In this document: positions 9,104 through 17,315 of the stretch, in pieces | Layout of the letters: each line of letters opens with the position of its first letter | How positions within the stretch are numbered: position 1 is the stretch's first letter | Assembly (NCBI RefSeq): GCF_002970975.1 | Contig: NZ_KZ672983.1 | Coordinates: 295,097 to 359,096 of the forward strand | Length of the DNA stretch: 64,000 nt | Origin: Microbacterium halophytorum | Lineage (GTDB): Bacteria; Actinomycetota; Actinomycetes; Actinomycetales; Microbacteriaceae | Reading direction: 5' to 3' | Made by a program: the position numbers and the translations under genes | The notes under the pieces: model-generated | What the model was told of the DNA's origin: nothing | Database searches by the model: none | What the model saw: the letters and a program-made list of their open reading frames with translations, nothing else

Positions 9104-10914
9104 GCGGCCCTCCCGAACGTCGTCGACGCGGCGCGCATCCACCTGGCGAGCCGGGAGTCGTGGCGGGCGAGCAGTTCGGCCGGGTCACCGTCCTCCACGA
9201 TCGCGCCGCCCTCGAGCCACACGATCCGGTCGGCCGTGCGGATCGCGGCGGGGTCGTGCGTGATCGAGATCGTCGTGCGGCCCTGGGTCAGCGACGCGAT
9301 CGACGCCGCGACCGCCGCCTTCGAGGCGGGGTCGAGGCCGGTCGTGGCCTCGTCGAGCACGACGATCGGGGCATCCCTCAGCAGCGCCCGCGCGATCGCG
9401 ATGCGCTGGCGCTGGCCGCCCGAGAGGGTCTGCCCGCGGTCGCCGAGCTCCGTGTCGTAGCCGTCGGGCAGCCCGACGATGAACGCGTGGGCCTGCGCGC
9501 GGCGGGCGGCCTGCTCCACCTCGGCGTCGGTCGCGTCGAGGCGTCCGAGCCGGATGTTCTCCCGTACCGTGGTCGCGAACAGCACGCTCTCCTGGTGCAC
9601 GACGGACACCCTGGCGCGCACGCTCTCGAGCGTCGCGCGCCGCACGTCCCATCCGTCGATCGCGACGGTGCCGCCGGCGGGGTCCGCCGCCCGGGTGATC
9701 AGGCCCGCGAGGGTCGACTTCCCGGCGCCAGAGGGGCCGAGAACGCACACCGACGTGCCTGCCTCCACCTGCAACGACAGGCCGCGGAACAGCTCGGCGC
9801 CGCGGCCGTCGTCCATCCGGATGTCGCGCAGCTCGACCGCCCCCGGCCCGCCCGGGAGCGAGAGGGCGCCGGGTCGATCCGCGACCTCGGTCTCCTCGTC
9901 GAGCAGGTCGGCGACGCGTTCGCCGGATGCGCAGGCCTTCGCGATGCGCCCCGTGTGCTTGGCGAGGTCCTTGAGCGGCCGCAGTGCGAGCTTCAGGTAG
10001 CTCGTGAAGATCACGAGGTCGCCCGGCGTCAGCGCACCCTCGATCACCCGCCATCCGCCGAACACGAGCACGAAGGCGAGGGCGAGGCCGACGATGACGT
10101 CGGTGCTGCGCTCGAGGCCGGCCGCGAGACGCCGTGCCTTCACGCCCTCGCCGAGCGCGCGCTCGTTGCCCCGTTCGAAAGCCTGGCCGCGCTGGCGCTC
10201 CAGCCCGAAGGCCTGCACCACCCGGATCGCCCCGAACGTCTCCGCGGCCGTGTTCGCGAGGTCGCCCTCGCTGCGGCGCGTGCGCCGGGCGGCGGCCGTG
10301 ATCTTCTTCGCGCCCGTGCGCGAGAGCAGCGCATAGAGGACGGCGGCCACGAGGACGACGACTGCGAGGAGCGGATCGAGGAACGCCATCACGACGGCGA
10401 GCACCACGAGCGTGACGATGTTGCCGATCAGCGGGAGCCCCGCCGTGACCGCGACCTCCTGGAGCCTGCCGACGTCGCCGACGAGCCTCTGCACGTTGTC
10501 CCCGTGCGCGGCGGTCGAGTGGTAGCGGAGGGTGAGGGACTGCAGGTGCGCGAACAGCCGCGAGCGGATGCGGGTGGCGATGCGCGAGCCGGCGAGCGCG
10601 AACGCGACGGTCGCGAGGTATTGGGAGCAGGCCCGCAGACCGACGATGCCGATCAGCAGGAGACCGCACGCGAGCAGCAGCGGGACGGTGGCGGGCGGGC
10701 CGCCCGCCGCCGCGCCCGACGTCGCGCCGAGGCTCACCGTCACGGCGTCGACGACGAACTTCAGCGGCCACGGCTCCGCAACGCGGAGCGCGACCTCGAT
10801 GAACATCGCGAGGAGGCCGCCGCTCAGCAGCAGCCGCTCACCGCGCAGGTGGGGCCGCAGCAGGCCGAGGGTCCGTCGCAGCGGCCCCGGCCGCTTGTCG
10901 GTCTCGGGCGTCAT
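9100..10914 (-). CDS. ABC exporter half-transporter (fused permease and ATPase)
   Basis: Type IV (exporter-fold) ABC protein of 604 residues that would act as a dimer in the membrane. Residues 1-330 hold about six membrane helices (for example [20 protein letters not shown] and [15 protein letters not shown]). The ATPase follows with Walker [10 protein letters not shown] at about 391, signature LSGGQRQR at about 495 and Walker [13 protein letters not shown] at about 512. It overlaps both the upstream glycosyltransferase stop and the downstream kinase start by ATGA. Placed amid three glycosyltransferases, it is the obvious candidate to flip or export the glycosylated product, comparable to MsbA-like lipid or glycolipid flippases. 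Confidence 0.92.
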   Translation of the reverse strand: MTPETDKRPGPLRRTLGLLRPHLRGERLLLSGGLLAMFIEVALRVAEPWPLKFVVDAVTVSLGATSGAAAGGPPATVPLLLACGLLLIGIVGLRACSQYLATVAFALAGSRIATRIRSRLFAHLQSLTLRYHSTAAHGDNVQRLVGDVGRLQEVAVTAGLPLIGNIVTLVVLAVVMAFLDPLLAVVVLVAAVLYALLSRTGAKKITAAARRTRRSEGDLANTAAETFGAIRVVQAFGLERQRGQAFERGNERALGEGVKARRLAAGLERSTDVIVGLALAFVLVFGGWRVIEGALTPGDLVIFTSYLKLALRPLKDLAKHTGRIAKACASGERVADLLDEETEVADRPGALSLPGGPGAVELRDIRMDDGRGAELFRGLSLQVEAGTSVCVLGPSGAGKSTLAGLITRAADPAGGTVAIDGWDVRRATLESVRARVSVVHQESVLFATTVRENIRLGRLDATDAEVEQAARRAQAHAFIVGLPDGYDTELGDRGQTLSGGQRQRIAIARALLRDAPIVVLDEATTGLDPASKAAVAASIASLTQGRTTISITHDPAAIRTADRIVWLEGGAIVEDGDPAELLARHDSRLARWMRAASTTFGRAA

Positions 10915-12023
10915 GCCGGCACCTCCTGCGCCTGCAGGGCGTCGAGGATGGTCGCGAGCGTGCGGTCCCAGTCGTGGTGCCGGACGGCGCGCTCGCGCGC
11001 CGCCGCGCCGAGGCCGCTCGCGACCATCCGGTCGTCGCGCAGCGCCGCGAGCGTGCGACGGAGCGCGACGGCATCGCCGGGCGGAACGAGGAGCCCCGTG
11101 CGGCCGTGATCGATGATCGACGGGATCTGTCCGGCGTCGGATGCGGCGATCGCCAGCCCCGCCGCCATGTACTCGTAGACCTTCAGCGGCGAGAAGTACG
11201 TCTCGGCGCGCTCGGGGTACGGCGCGACGCCCGCGTGCGCCGAGGCCAGCACGCCCGGCACCTGCCCGTGCGGAACCGCACCGAGCCAGGTCACGGGCGC
11301 GCCCCTGGCCGCGGCCAGCTCTTCGAGCCGCGAGCGCTCAGGGCCGTCGCCGACGACGACGAGCTCGGTGCCGTCGAGACCCGCGACCGCCTCGATCGCG
11401 ACCTCGACGCCGTGCCATGGCTTCAGCGAGCCGACGAAGGCGACGCGCAGCGGGCCGTCGCCGTGCGAGGCAGGGGAGAACGCCCGGGTGTCGACGCCGT
11501 TCGGCACCACGCGGGCATGCGGCGCGCCGAACCGGCCCGCCCACTCCGCGACGGGTTCGGAGACGCAGGCGACGACATCCGCTCGGGACAGGAGATCGCG
11601 CGTGACGGCCTCCGACTCCGCGGCGTGCACGAGGGATCGGTGGGTGCGCTGCTCGTCGATGAGGGGCGCGTTGACCTCGACGACGGCCGGCGCGCCGACG
11701 CGCGCGGCGGCGTCGGAGAACAGCGCGTAGCGCTCGTAGACGAGGTCGCAGCCGTCGGCATCAGCCCGCTCGGCGAGCCGGGCGGCGGCCGCCGCGACGA
11801 GCAGCTCGCGCTGGCCCGGATCGGCGCGGGGCACGCGGTCCTCGACGACGCGGGCGCCGCCGAGCAGCGCCTCGTCCCCATCGCCGCGCCGGGTGCAGTA
11901 GACGGTCACGTCGGCGCCCCTGCGCCGGAGCGCGCGCACGATCTGCTGCACGTGGATGGATGCGCCCTTCGTCCCGAGGACGGGGATGCCGGGGTCGGCG
12001 CAGATATAGGCGACGCGCATCAT
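10911..12023 (-). CDS. glycosyltransferase family 4
   Basis: GT-B retaining glycosyltransferase of 370 residues. The N-terminal Rossmann half has RVAYICADPGIPVLGTKGAS and the segment for acceptor binding HVQQIVRALRRRGADVTVY. The C-terminal half has VFVG-type FVGSLKPWHGVEVAIEA, PNGVDTRAF and the donor-phosphate/sugar site YFSPLKVYEYMAAG followed by GRTGLLVPPGD. The ATG at 12023 overlaps the stop of the preceding glycosyltransferase (ATGA); a second ATG immediately follows. The donor sugar is not predictable. It would add one sugar during assembly of the operon's product on the cytoplasmic face. Confidence 0.9.
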   Translation of the reverse strand: MMRVAYICADPGIPVLGTKGASIHVQQIVRALRRRGADVTVYCTRRGDGDEALLGGARVVEDRVPRADPGQRELLVAAAAARLAERADADGCDLVYERYALFSDAAARVGAPAVVEVNAPLIDEQRTHRSLVHAAESEAVTRDLLSRADVVACVSEPVAEWAGRFGAPHARVVPNGVDTRAFSPASHGDGPLRVAFVGSLKPWHGVEVAIEAVAGLDGTELVVVGDGPERSRLEELAAARGAPVTWLGAVPHGQVPGVLASAHAGVAPYPERAETYFSPLKVYEYMAAGLAIAASDAGQIPSIIDHGRTGLLVPPGDAVALRRTLAALRDDRMVASGLGAAARERAVRHHDWDRTLATILDALQAQEVPA

Positions 12024-13246
12024 GCCGTCCTCCTCTCCGCCGGTGCGTGCGGCATCAGCGCATCGTGGCGCCGTGCGAGCAGGCGCGCGTCGTGGCGCTC
12101 CTCGATGAGGCGGCGCGCGCTGTCCGCGAGGGCGGCGACGTCGACGTCGCCCCGCGCGATGCGCCCGAGTGCGTCGACGAGCGCCGAGGTGTCCCCCGGC
12201 GGGCAGAGGAGGCCGGTCTCGCCGTCGATGACGACCTCGGGGATGCCCGTGACGGCCGTCGAGACGCACGGGACGCCCGTCGCCATCGCCTCCAGGAGCA
12301 CGGTGGGGAGCCCGTCGGCGTTCCCGTCCGCTCCGACGACGCAGGGGGCGGCGAACACGTCCGCACTGCGCAGCAATTCGCCCACCTCGGCCTGCGAGAT
12401 CGGGCCGGGCATGTCGACGACGTCGGTGAGGCCGAGCCGGATGACCCTGTCGCGCAGTTCGGCCTCGAGCTCGCCCCCGCCCGCGAGCGTCAGGCGCACG
12501 GGGACGCCGCCGTCGCGCAGCGCGGCGACGGCGTCGAGCAGCACTCCGAAGCCCTTCTTCTCGACGAGGCGCCCCACGGCGACGACGTGCAGCTCCCCGC
12601 GCACCGGCTCGGGCCTGCGATAGGCGAAGCGGTCGATCTCGATCGCGTTCGGAACGAGGTGGATGCGGCCGGCCGCGCGCGGCGAGAGCGACTGCAGCAC
12701 GCGCACGTTGTACTCGCTGACGGTCGCGACGTAGGAGGCGCCCGTGATGAGGCGGCGCAGCGCCGCCGGGTCGACCGACTCGTGGAAGATGTCCTTCGCG
12801 TGGGCCGTGAACGAGTAGGGAATGCCCGTGATCAGGCTCGCGAGCCGGGCGACGGTCGCTGCGGCGTTCGCGAAGTGGGCATGCAGGTGTCCGAGCCCCA
12901 CGGCCGTGGCCTCCGCGGCGAGCGCCACCGCCTGCACGGCGTCGTCCGCGTCGGCGTCGAGCAGTTCGGGCAGCGCGCGGGCGATGCCGTCGGCGAGGTC
13001 GGGGTCGCCGGCCGCGTCGCGCAGGATCTCCCAGAGCCCGGCGGAGCGCGTCGGGCGGGGCAGGTAGCGCACGGGTGCGGCGACGCGCGCCAGTTCCGGA
13101 TGGAAGCGGGGGTCCTGCGGCGGGCGCAGCGAGAACACCGTGATGTCGGCTCCCTCGGCCTCGCGGGCGAGCAGCTCCGTGACGACGAACGTCTCCGAGA
13201 ACCGCGGGTACACCTTGGCGACGTATCCGATGCGTTCAGACAGCAA
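12020..13246 (-). CDS. glycosyltransferase family 4 (colanic-acid type)
   Basis: GT-B glycosyltransferase of about 408 residues. Visible marks are the N-terminal YVAKVYPRFSETFVVTELLA typical of colanic-acid-type (WcaL/WcaK-like) enzymes, HLHAHFANAAA, YSFTAHAKDIF, VAVGRLVEKKGF, and the donor site DGLPTVLLEAMATGVP with GETGLLCPPGD. A full Shine-Dalgarno ggaggtga sits 5 bases before TTG at 13246, so I take TTG as the start; a GTG at 13255 lies inside that site and is less likely. The gene overlaps the preceding one by about 11 bases. It acts in the same pathway as its neighbours. Confidence 0.9.
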   Translation of the reverse strand: MLSERIGYVAKVYPRFSETFVVTELLAREAEGADITVFSLRPPQDPRFHPELARVAAPVRYLPRPTRSAGLWEILRDAAGDPDLADGIARALPELLDADADDAVQAVALAAEATAVGLGHLHAHFANAAATVARLASLITGIPYSFTAHAKDIFHESVDPAALRRLITGASYVATVSEYNVRVLQSLSPRAAGRIHLVPNAIEIDRFAYRRPEPVRGELHVVAVGRLVEKKGFGVLLDAVAALRDGGVPVRLTLAGGGELEAELRDRVIRLGLTDVVDMPGPISQAEVGELLRSADVFAAPCVVGADGNADGLPTVLLEAMATGVPCVSTAVTGIPEVVIDGETGLLCPPGDTSALVDALGRIARGDVDVAALADSARRLIEERHDARLLARRHDALMPHAPAERRTA

Positions 13247-14405
13247 CGCGCTCACCTCCCGCAGCGGCGCCGGCGGCGACGCCCAGCAGGTCAGCCGCGA
13301 GCTGCGGCACGCGCGCGAGGCCGTCGAGCGCGAGAGACTCCCGCTCGACGCGCGTTCCCACGCTGCGGCCGAACCAGGCGCCGATCGTGTCCGCGTCGAT
13401 CCGCCACGGCAGCAGCGTCTCGACCGCTCCGACGCGCTCGAGCGCGGCGGCGCGGATGCGCTGTTCGGCGCGGCGCTGCATCCGGGGCGCGACGAGGGCG
13501 GGCGTCGCCGTGCTGAGCACCTCGCAGATCGTGTTGTACCCGCCCATGCATACGACGGCAGCCGCCCGCTGCATCAGGGGCAAGGCATCCGGCACCCTGC
13601 GCACGACCGTCGTGCCCTCGCGCGCGGCGCCCTGCACCGCACGGCGGTCGGCGGCCGCCATCTGCGGCCCCGTGATCACGAGGTGCCGGTAGCCGCGCGG
13701 CACCTCGGCGCCCGCGGCGGCAACCGCCAGCTCCGCGCCGTCCGACCCGCCGCCCACCGTCGTGAGCACGAACGGTTCCTCGATGTCGTGGGCCGCGCCC
13801 GCCACGCGGCCGTCCGCGAGGAGCCCCGTGTGCGAGACGAGGTCGCTGACGCCGGCCGGAAGCTCGCCGTCGGCCGCGAGGTCGTGCACGTTCGGGTCGC
13901 CGTATACCCAGATCGCGTCGAAGAACTCGCGCATCGCGGCCGGCCCTCCGATCGCGCGCCACTCCCGTGCGGTCGCCCCCGGCGCATCGAGCACGTCGCG
14001 CAGCCCCAGCACGACCCGGCACTCCGGGTGTTCGGCGCGGAGGGTGCGCAGGGCGCGTTCGAGCTCTCCCCCCACGCCGAGCGGGTGCCTGTCGATCACG
14101 ACGAGGTCGGGCCGGAAGGCCCGCACCGCCGATCGGAACGCACCGCCGCGCACGGCGGCCGCCGCGTCGACGTCGATGTCGAGCGCGCGGGAGGCGTAGC
14201 CGTCGTCGGCGTGGGCCATGCCCGGCAGGATCAGCCAGTCCCAACCGCGCGGCACGGCGAACCGCGTCGCTTCCGGCCGCCCCGCCACCAGCATGCCCGT
14301 CACGTCCCCCAGGCCCGTGGTCAGTGCGTGCGCCAGTGCGAGATTGCGCCGGATGTGGCCGAGCCCGACCGCGTCGTGCGAATACATGACGATCCGAATG
14401 CTCAT
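13236..14405 (-). CDS. predicted glycosyltransferase, COG4671 family
   Basis: A 389-residue MurG-like GT-B protein. The N-terminus IVMYSHDAVGLGHIRRNLAL is diagnostic of the COG4671 predicted glycosyltransferase family. The C-terminal half has FVLTTVGGGSDGAEL, the nucleotide-site VVCMGGYNTICEVLSTATPAL and LVAPRMQRRAEQRIRAAALE, which match UDP-sugar sites of MurG-like enzymes. It is the first gene of the minus-strand operon, starting with ATG at 14405, opposite a UDP-sugar dehydrogenase gene 335 bases away. Members of this family often sit in operons with GT4 enzymes, kinases and exporters; the product is uncharacterised. Confidence 0.87.
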   Translation of the reverse strand: MSIRIVMYSHDAVGLGHIRRNLALAHALTTGLGDVTGMLVAGRPEATRFAVPRGWDWLILPGMAHADDGYASRALDIDVDAAAAVRGGAFRSAVRAFRPDLVVIDRHPLGVGGELERALRTLRAEHPECRVVLGLRDVLDAPGATAREWRAIGGPAAMREFFDAIWVYGDPNVHDLAADGELPAGVSDLVSHTGLLADGRVAGAAHDIEEPFVLTTVGGGSDGAELAVAAAGAEVPRGYRHLVITGPQMAAADRRAVQGAAREGTTVVRRVPDALPLMQRAAAVVCMGGYNTICEVLSTATPALVAPRMQRRAEQRIRAAALERVGAVETLLPWRIDADTIGAWFGRSVGTRVERESLALDGLARVPQLAADLLGVAAGAAAGGERVAV

Positions 14406-14740
14406 GAACGCCCCTCTCTCTCCCGACAGCGCGGTGCCGCACCGTCGATGGGTTCCACACTCGCGGACCTCCGCGAGACCGCGATGAACCCTTCATGAGA
14501 GGCCTCTCACACTTCGCGGGGCCGCCGGCATCAGGCCGTTCCGACCGTACGGCGGTCGGCCGTGCGGCGGCGTTCCTGACCGAGCTGCGCACGTGAGAGA
14601 AGGCTCATCAACGTCTGCGCCGCGCCTCATCTCCGGTCGCCAGCATGATCCTCCAAGCCCACCGCTTCGTCTCATGGTGCCGCCCCGTTCGGGGATCGGG
14701 CCCGGAACGGTGGGGAATCTCGACGAGACAGGAGTTCATC
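14406..14740. promoter_or_regulatory. divergent promoter region with repeated palindromes
   Basis: A 335-base gap between the glycan operon and the UDP-sugar dehydrogenase. It has a perfect 14-bp palindrome TGAGAGGCCTCTCA at 14496-14509 and a degenerate second copy TGAGAGAAGGCTCA at 14594-14607 (10 of 14 match, 98 bases apart). An ATGAA-CCC-TTCAT inverted repeat abuts the first at 14484-14496, and a CCGACCG/CGGTCGG hairpin lies at 14541-14559. The paired palindromes are plausible operators for a regulator serving both directions. I cannot identify clear -35/-10 boxes. Confidence 0.55.
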
Positions 14741-16096
14741 GTGCGTATTTCCGTGATCGGCTGCGGCTACCTCGGTACCGTTCATGCCGCGGCGATGGCG
14801 TCGCTCGGACACGATGTCGTCGGCATCGACGTCGACCGGCGCAAGATCGCCGAACTGGCCGAGGGCCGCGCCCCGTTCTACGAGGCCGACCTGCCCCGCC
14901 TCCTCGACGAGGAGACGCGCTCCGGGCGCCTCCGGTTCACGACAGACTTCGCGGCCGCGACTGGTGCCGCCGTGCACTTCATCTGCGTCGGAACCCCGCA
15001 GCGGGCCGGCGACGATGCCGCCGACATGGCGTTCGTGAACGCCGCCGTCGACGCGCTCGTGCCGCACCTGTCGCCGGGCGACGTCGTCGCCGGGAAGTCC
15101 ACGGTTCCGGTCGGGACGGTCGCGGCCCTGCGCGAACGGATCGACGCGACGGGCGCGACCCTCGTCTGGAACCCCGAGTTCCTCCGCGAGGGGCGTGCGG
15201 TGCAGGACACGGTCGCACCCGACCGACTCGTCGTCGGCATTCCGGACGGCGCCGATGGCGAGCGCGCCGGCGATCGCCTGCGCGAGGTGTACGCGCAGGC
15301 GAGAGCCCGCGGGGGGCCCGTACGCGGGACCCCCGGGGCGACCACCGAACTCGTCAAGATCGCGGCGAACGCGTTCCTGGCCACCAAGATCTCGTTCATC
15401 AACGCCATGTCGGAGATCGCGGAGGTCGCCGGGGCCGACGTGGCGGAGCTCGCCGACGCCATCGGCTGCGACCCGCGCATCGGGCGCAGCTTCCTCAACG
15501 CGGGGATCGGCTTCGGCGGCGGCTGCCTGCCCAAGGACATCCGGGCCTTCGCGGCGCGGGCTGAGGAGCTCGGGACGGGGCACTCGACCCGGTTCCTCCG
15601 AGAGGTGGACGCGATCAACCTGCGCCGCAGGGATCACACGGCCGACCTCGTCGCCGACGCGCTGGGCGACGTCGCCGGCCGCCGGGTCACGGTGCTCGGC
15701 GCCGCGTTCAAGCCGAACAGCGACGACGTGCGCGATTCGCCGGCGCTCGACATCGCCGCACGCCTCCGCTCGCTCGGGGCGCTCGTGACGGTCACCGACC
15801 CCGAGGCCATCGGGAACGCGCGCCGGGTCCACCCCGAGCTGAGCTACGAGCCGCACCTGGAGACAGCGCTGCTCGGAGCGCACGCCGTGCTCGTCGCCAC
15901 CGAATGGGAGCAGTACCGTCACCTCGACCCGGAACGCGCGCGGGAGCTCGCCTCGGGTCGGGTCATCGTCGACGGCCGCAACTGTCTCGACGCCGACGCC
16001 TGGTACGCGGCCGGCTGGGACTGCATCCGGATGGGCCGTCCGGCGCTGCGGCACCCAGCCGAGGAGCGGGTGCTGGTCGGGGCGGGGACGCTCTGA
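14741..16096 (+). CDS. UDP-glucose/GDP-mannose 6-dehydrogenase
   Basis: NAD-dependent four-electron oxidation of a nucleotide sugar (most likely UDP-glucose to UDP-glucuronate). The N-terminal Rossmann motif is VIGCGYLGTVHAA (residues 5-17). NPEFLREG, holding the thioester-hydrolysing Glu, is near residue 147. The catalytic Cys is in GFGGGCLPKD at about residue 262. The C-terminal UDP-binding Rossmann part begins with VTVLGAAFKPNSDDVRDSP. GTG at 14741 is preceded by aggag with 6 bases spacing; an upstream in-frame ATG at 14645 lacks a ribosome site. At 451 residues the length is normal. It is divergent from the glycosyltransferase operon and probably supplies its uronic-acid donor. Confidence 0.93.
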   Translation: MRISVIGCGYLGTVHAAAMASLGHDVVGIDVDRRKIAELAEGRAPFYEADLPRLLDEETRSGRLRFTTDFAAATGAAVHFICVGTPQRAGDDAADMAFVNAAVDALVPHLSPGDVVAGKSTVPVGTVAALRERIDATGATLVWNPEFLREGRAVQDTVAPDRLVVGIPDGADGERAGDRLREVYAQARARGGPVRGTPGATTELVKIAANAFLATKISFINAMSEIAEVAGADVAELADAIGCDPRIGRSFLNAGIGFGGGCLPKDIRAFAARAEELGTGHSTRFLREVDAINLRRRDHTADLVADALGDVAGRRVTVLGAAFKPNSDDVRDSPALDIAARLRSLGALVTVTDPEAIGNARRVHPELSYEPHLETALLGAHAVLVATEWEQYRHLDPERARELASGRVIVDGRNCLDADAWYAAGWDCIRMGRPALRHPAEERVLVGAGTL

Positions 16097-16144
16097 AGCG
16101 TTGCGAGCGCGCGCCCGCTCCGACGACCACGACCTACGCCGCGC

Positions 16145-17200
16145 TCACCACAGCGCGGGCTCGGGGCGGTGCGCGAACGCCTCGGCGACCAGTGCCTGCG
16201 GCACCGCCGCCAACGACTTGGGCGACCACACCGGCGAGAGGTCCTTGTCGATCAGCTGGGCCCTGATGCCCTCGACCATGTCCGGCTGCGTCTCGACGAA
16301 CCACATCACGAGGCCGTACTCCTGCTCGAGCGCCGCGCGCAGCGTCGGCTGCTCGCGGGCGCGCCGGATGGCCTCCAGAGTCACCTTGAGCGCGAGCGGT
16401 GCGCGCGCCTGCAGCGCCTCAACCGCCGCCTCCGGGCCGGGGCCACCGATCGCGCGGAGTCGGCCGATGATCGCCTCGACCGTGGGCGCCGCGAACGCGT
16501 CGTCGATCCACGCACGGTCTTCCGCGAGCCGCGATGGGTACGGGGTCTCGTCGAAGAGCAGCACGAGCTCGGCCGGCGTCTGGGGGTCGGCGCGCGTCTC
16601 GAAGGCGTGCACCACATCCGGGACGTTGGCCGACGGCACGAGGTAGTCGGCCAGGCCGCAGTAGATCGCGTCGTGCGCGCCCATGATGTCGCTCGTCAGG
16701 GCGAAGTACTCGCCGAGCCTGCCCGGCGTGCGCGCGAGCAACCACGAGCCGCCGACATCCGGTGTGAAGCCGATGCGGGTCTCGGGCATCGCCAATCGAG
16801 AGGTCTCGGTCACGATGCGGGTTCCGGCGTGCGCCGCGATGCCGATGCCGCCGCCCATCGTCACGCCGTGCATGACCGAGATGATCGGCTTCTGGTACTC
16901 GCCGATCAGTGCGTTCATGGCGTACTCCTCGCGGAAGTACCGCCCCACCGACGCCGTGTCGCCCGACGTGATCAGGCGGTGGAGCGCCCGCACGTCGCCG
17001 CCGGCGCTCAGCCCCCGCTGCCCTTCACCCGTGAGCAGCACGAGTTCGACGTCCGGGTCGCGCCGCCACGCCTCGAGGGCCTCGCGCACCCGCACGATCA
17101 TGCCCTCGCTGAGGGCGTTGATCGCCTCCTCGCGGTCGAGCACGACGCGGCCGAGGCCGTGCTTGGAAGAGGTGCGCACGTCGTCAGCGGGAGCCGTCAT
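16145..17200 (-). CDS. 3-hydroxyisobutyryl-CoA hydrolase (enoyl-CoA hydratase family)
   Basis: Crotonase-fold thioesterase of valine catabolism that releases 3-hydroxyisobutyrate. Diagnostic segments are LSAGGDVRALH (first oxyanion-hole strand, about residues 64-74), MHGVTMGGGIGIAAHAG (second), and PETRIGFTPDVGGSW carrying the catalytic Glu-Asp pattern of the HIBCH group. The length of 351 residues fits HIBCH rather than the roughly 260 of simple hydratases. It is convergent with the UDP-sugar dehydrogenase and divergent from the ABC ATPase gene. The product could feed propionyl-CoA to the methylcitrate genes nearby. Confidence 0.9.
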   Translation of the reverse strand: MTAPADDVRTSSKHGLGRVVLDREEAINALSEGMIVRVREALEAWRRDPDVELVLLTGEGQRGLSAGGDVRALHRLITSGDTASVGRYFREEYAMNALIGEYQKPIISVMHGVTMGGGIGIAAHAGTRIVTETSRLAMPETRIGFTPDVGGSWLLARTPGRLGEYFALTSDIMGAHDAIYCGLADYLVPSANVPDVVHAFETRADPQTPAELVLLFDETPYPSRLAEDRAWIDDAFAAPTVEAIIGRLRAIGGPGPEAAVEALQARAPLALKVTLEAIRRAREQPTLRAALEQEYGLVMWFVETQPDMVEGIRAQLIDKDLSPVWSPKSLAAVPQALVAEAFAHRPEPALW

Positions 17201-17315
17201 GCCTTCACGTTAGCCGCCCGCAGACCCGACGCGCCCCGAAGTTTCGCCGGTCGGTTCCTGTTTTCCGGGGGTTCTCCGCCAAGATAGAAGTGGTTCGATC
17301 TGTGAAGGAGGCCGC

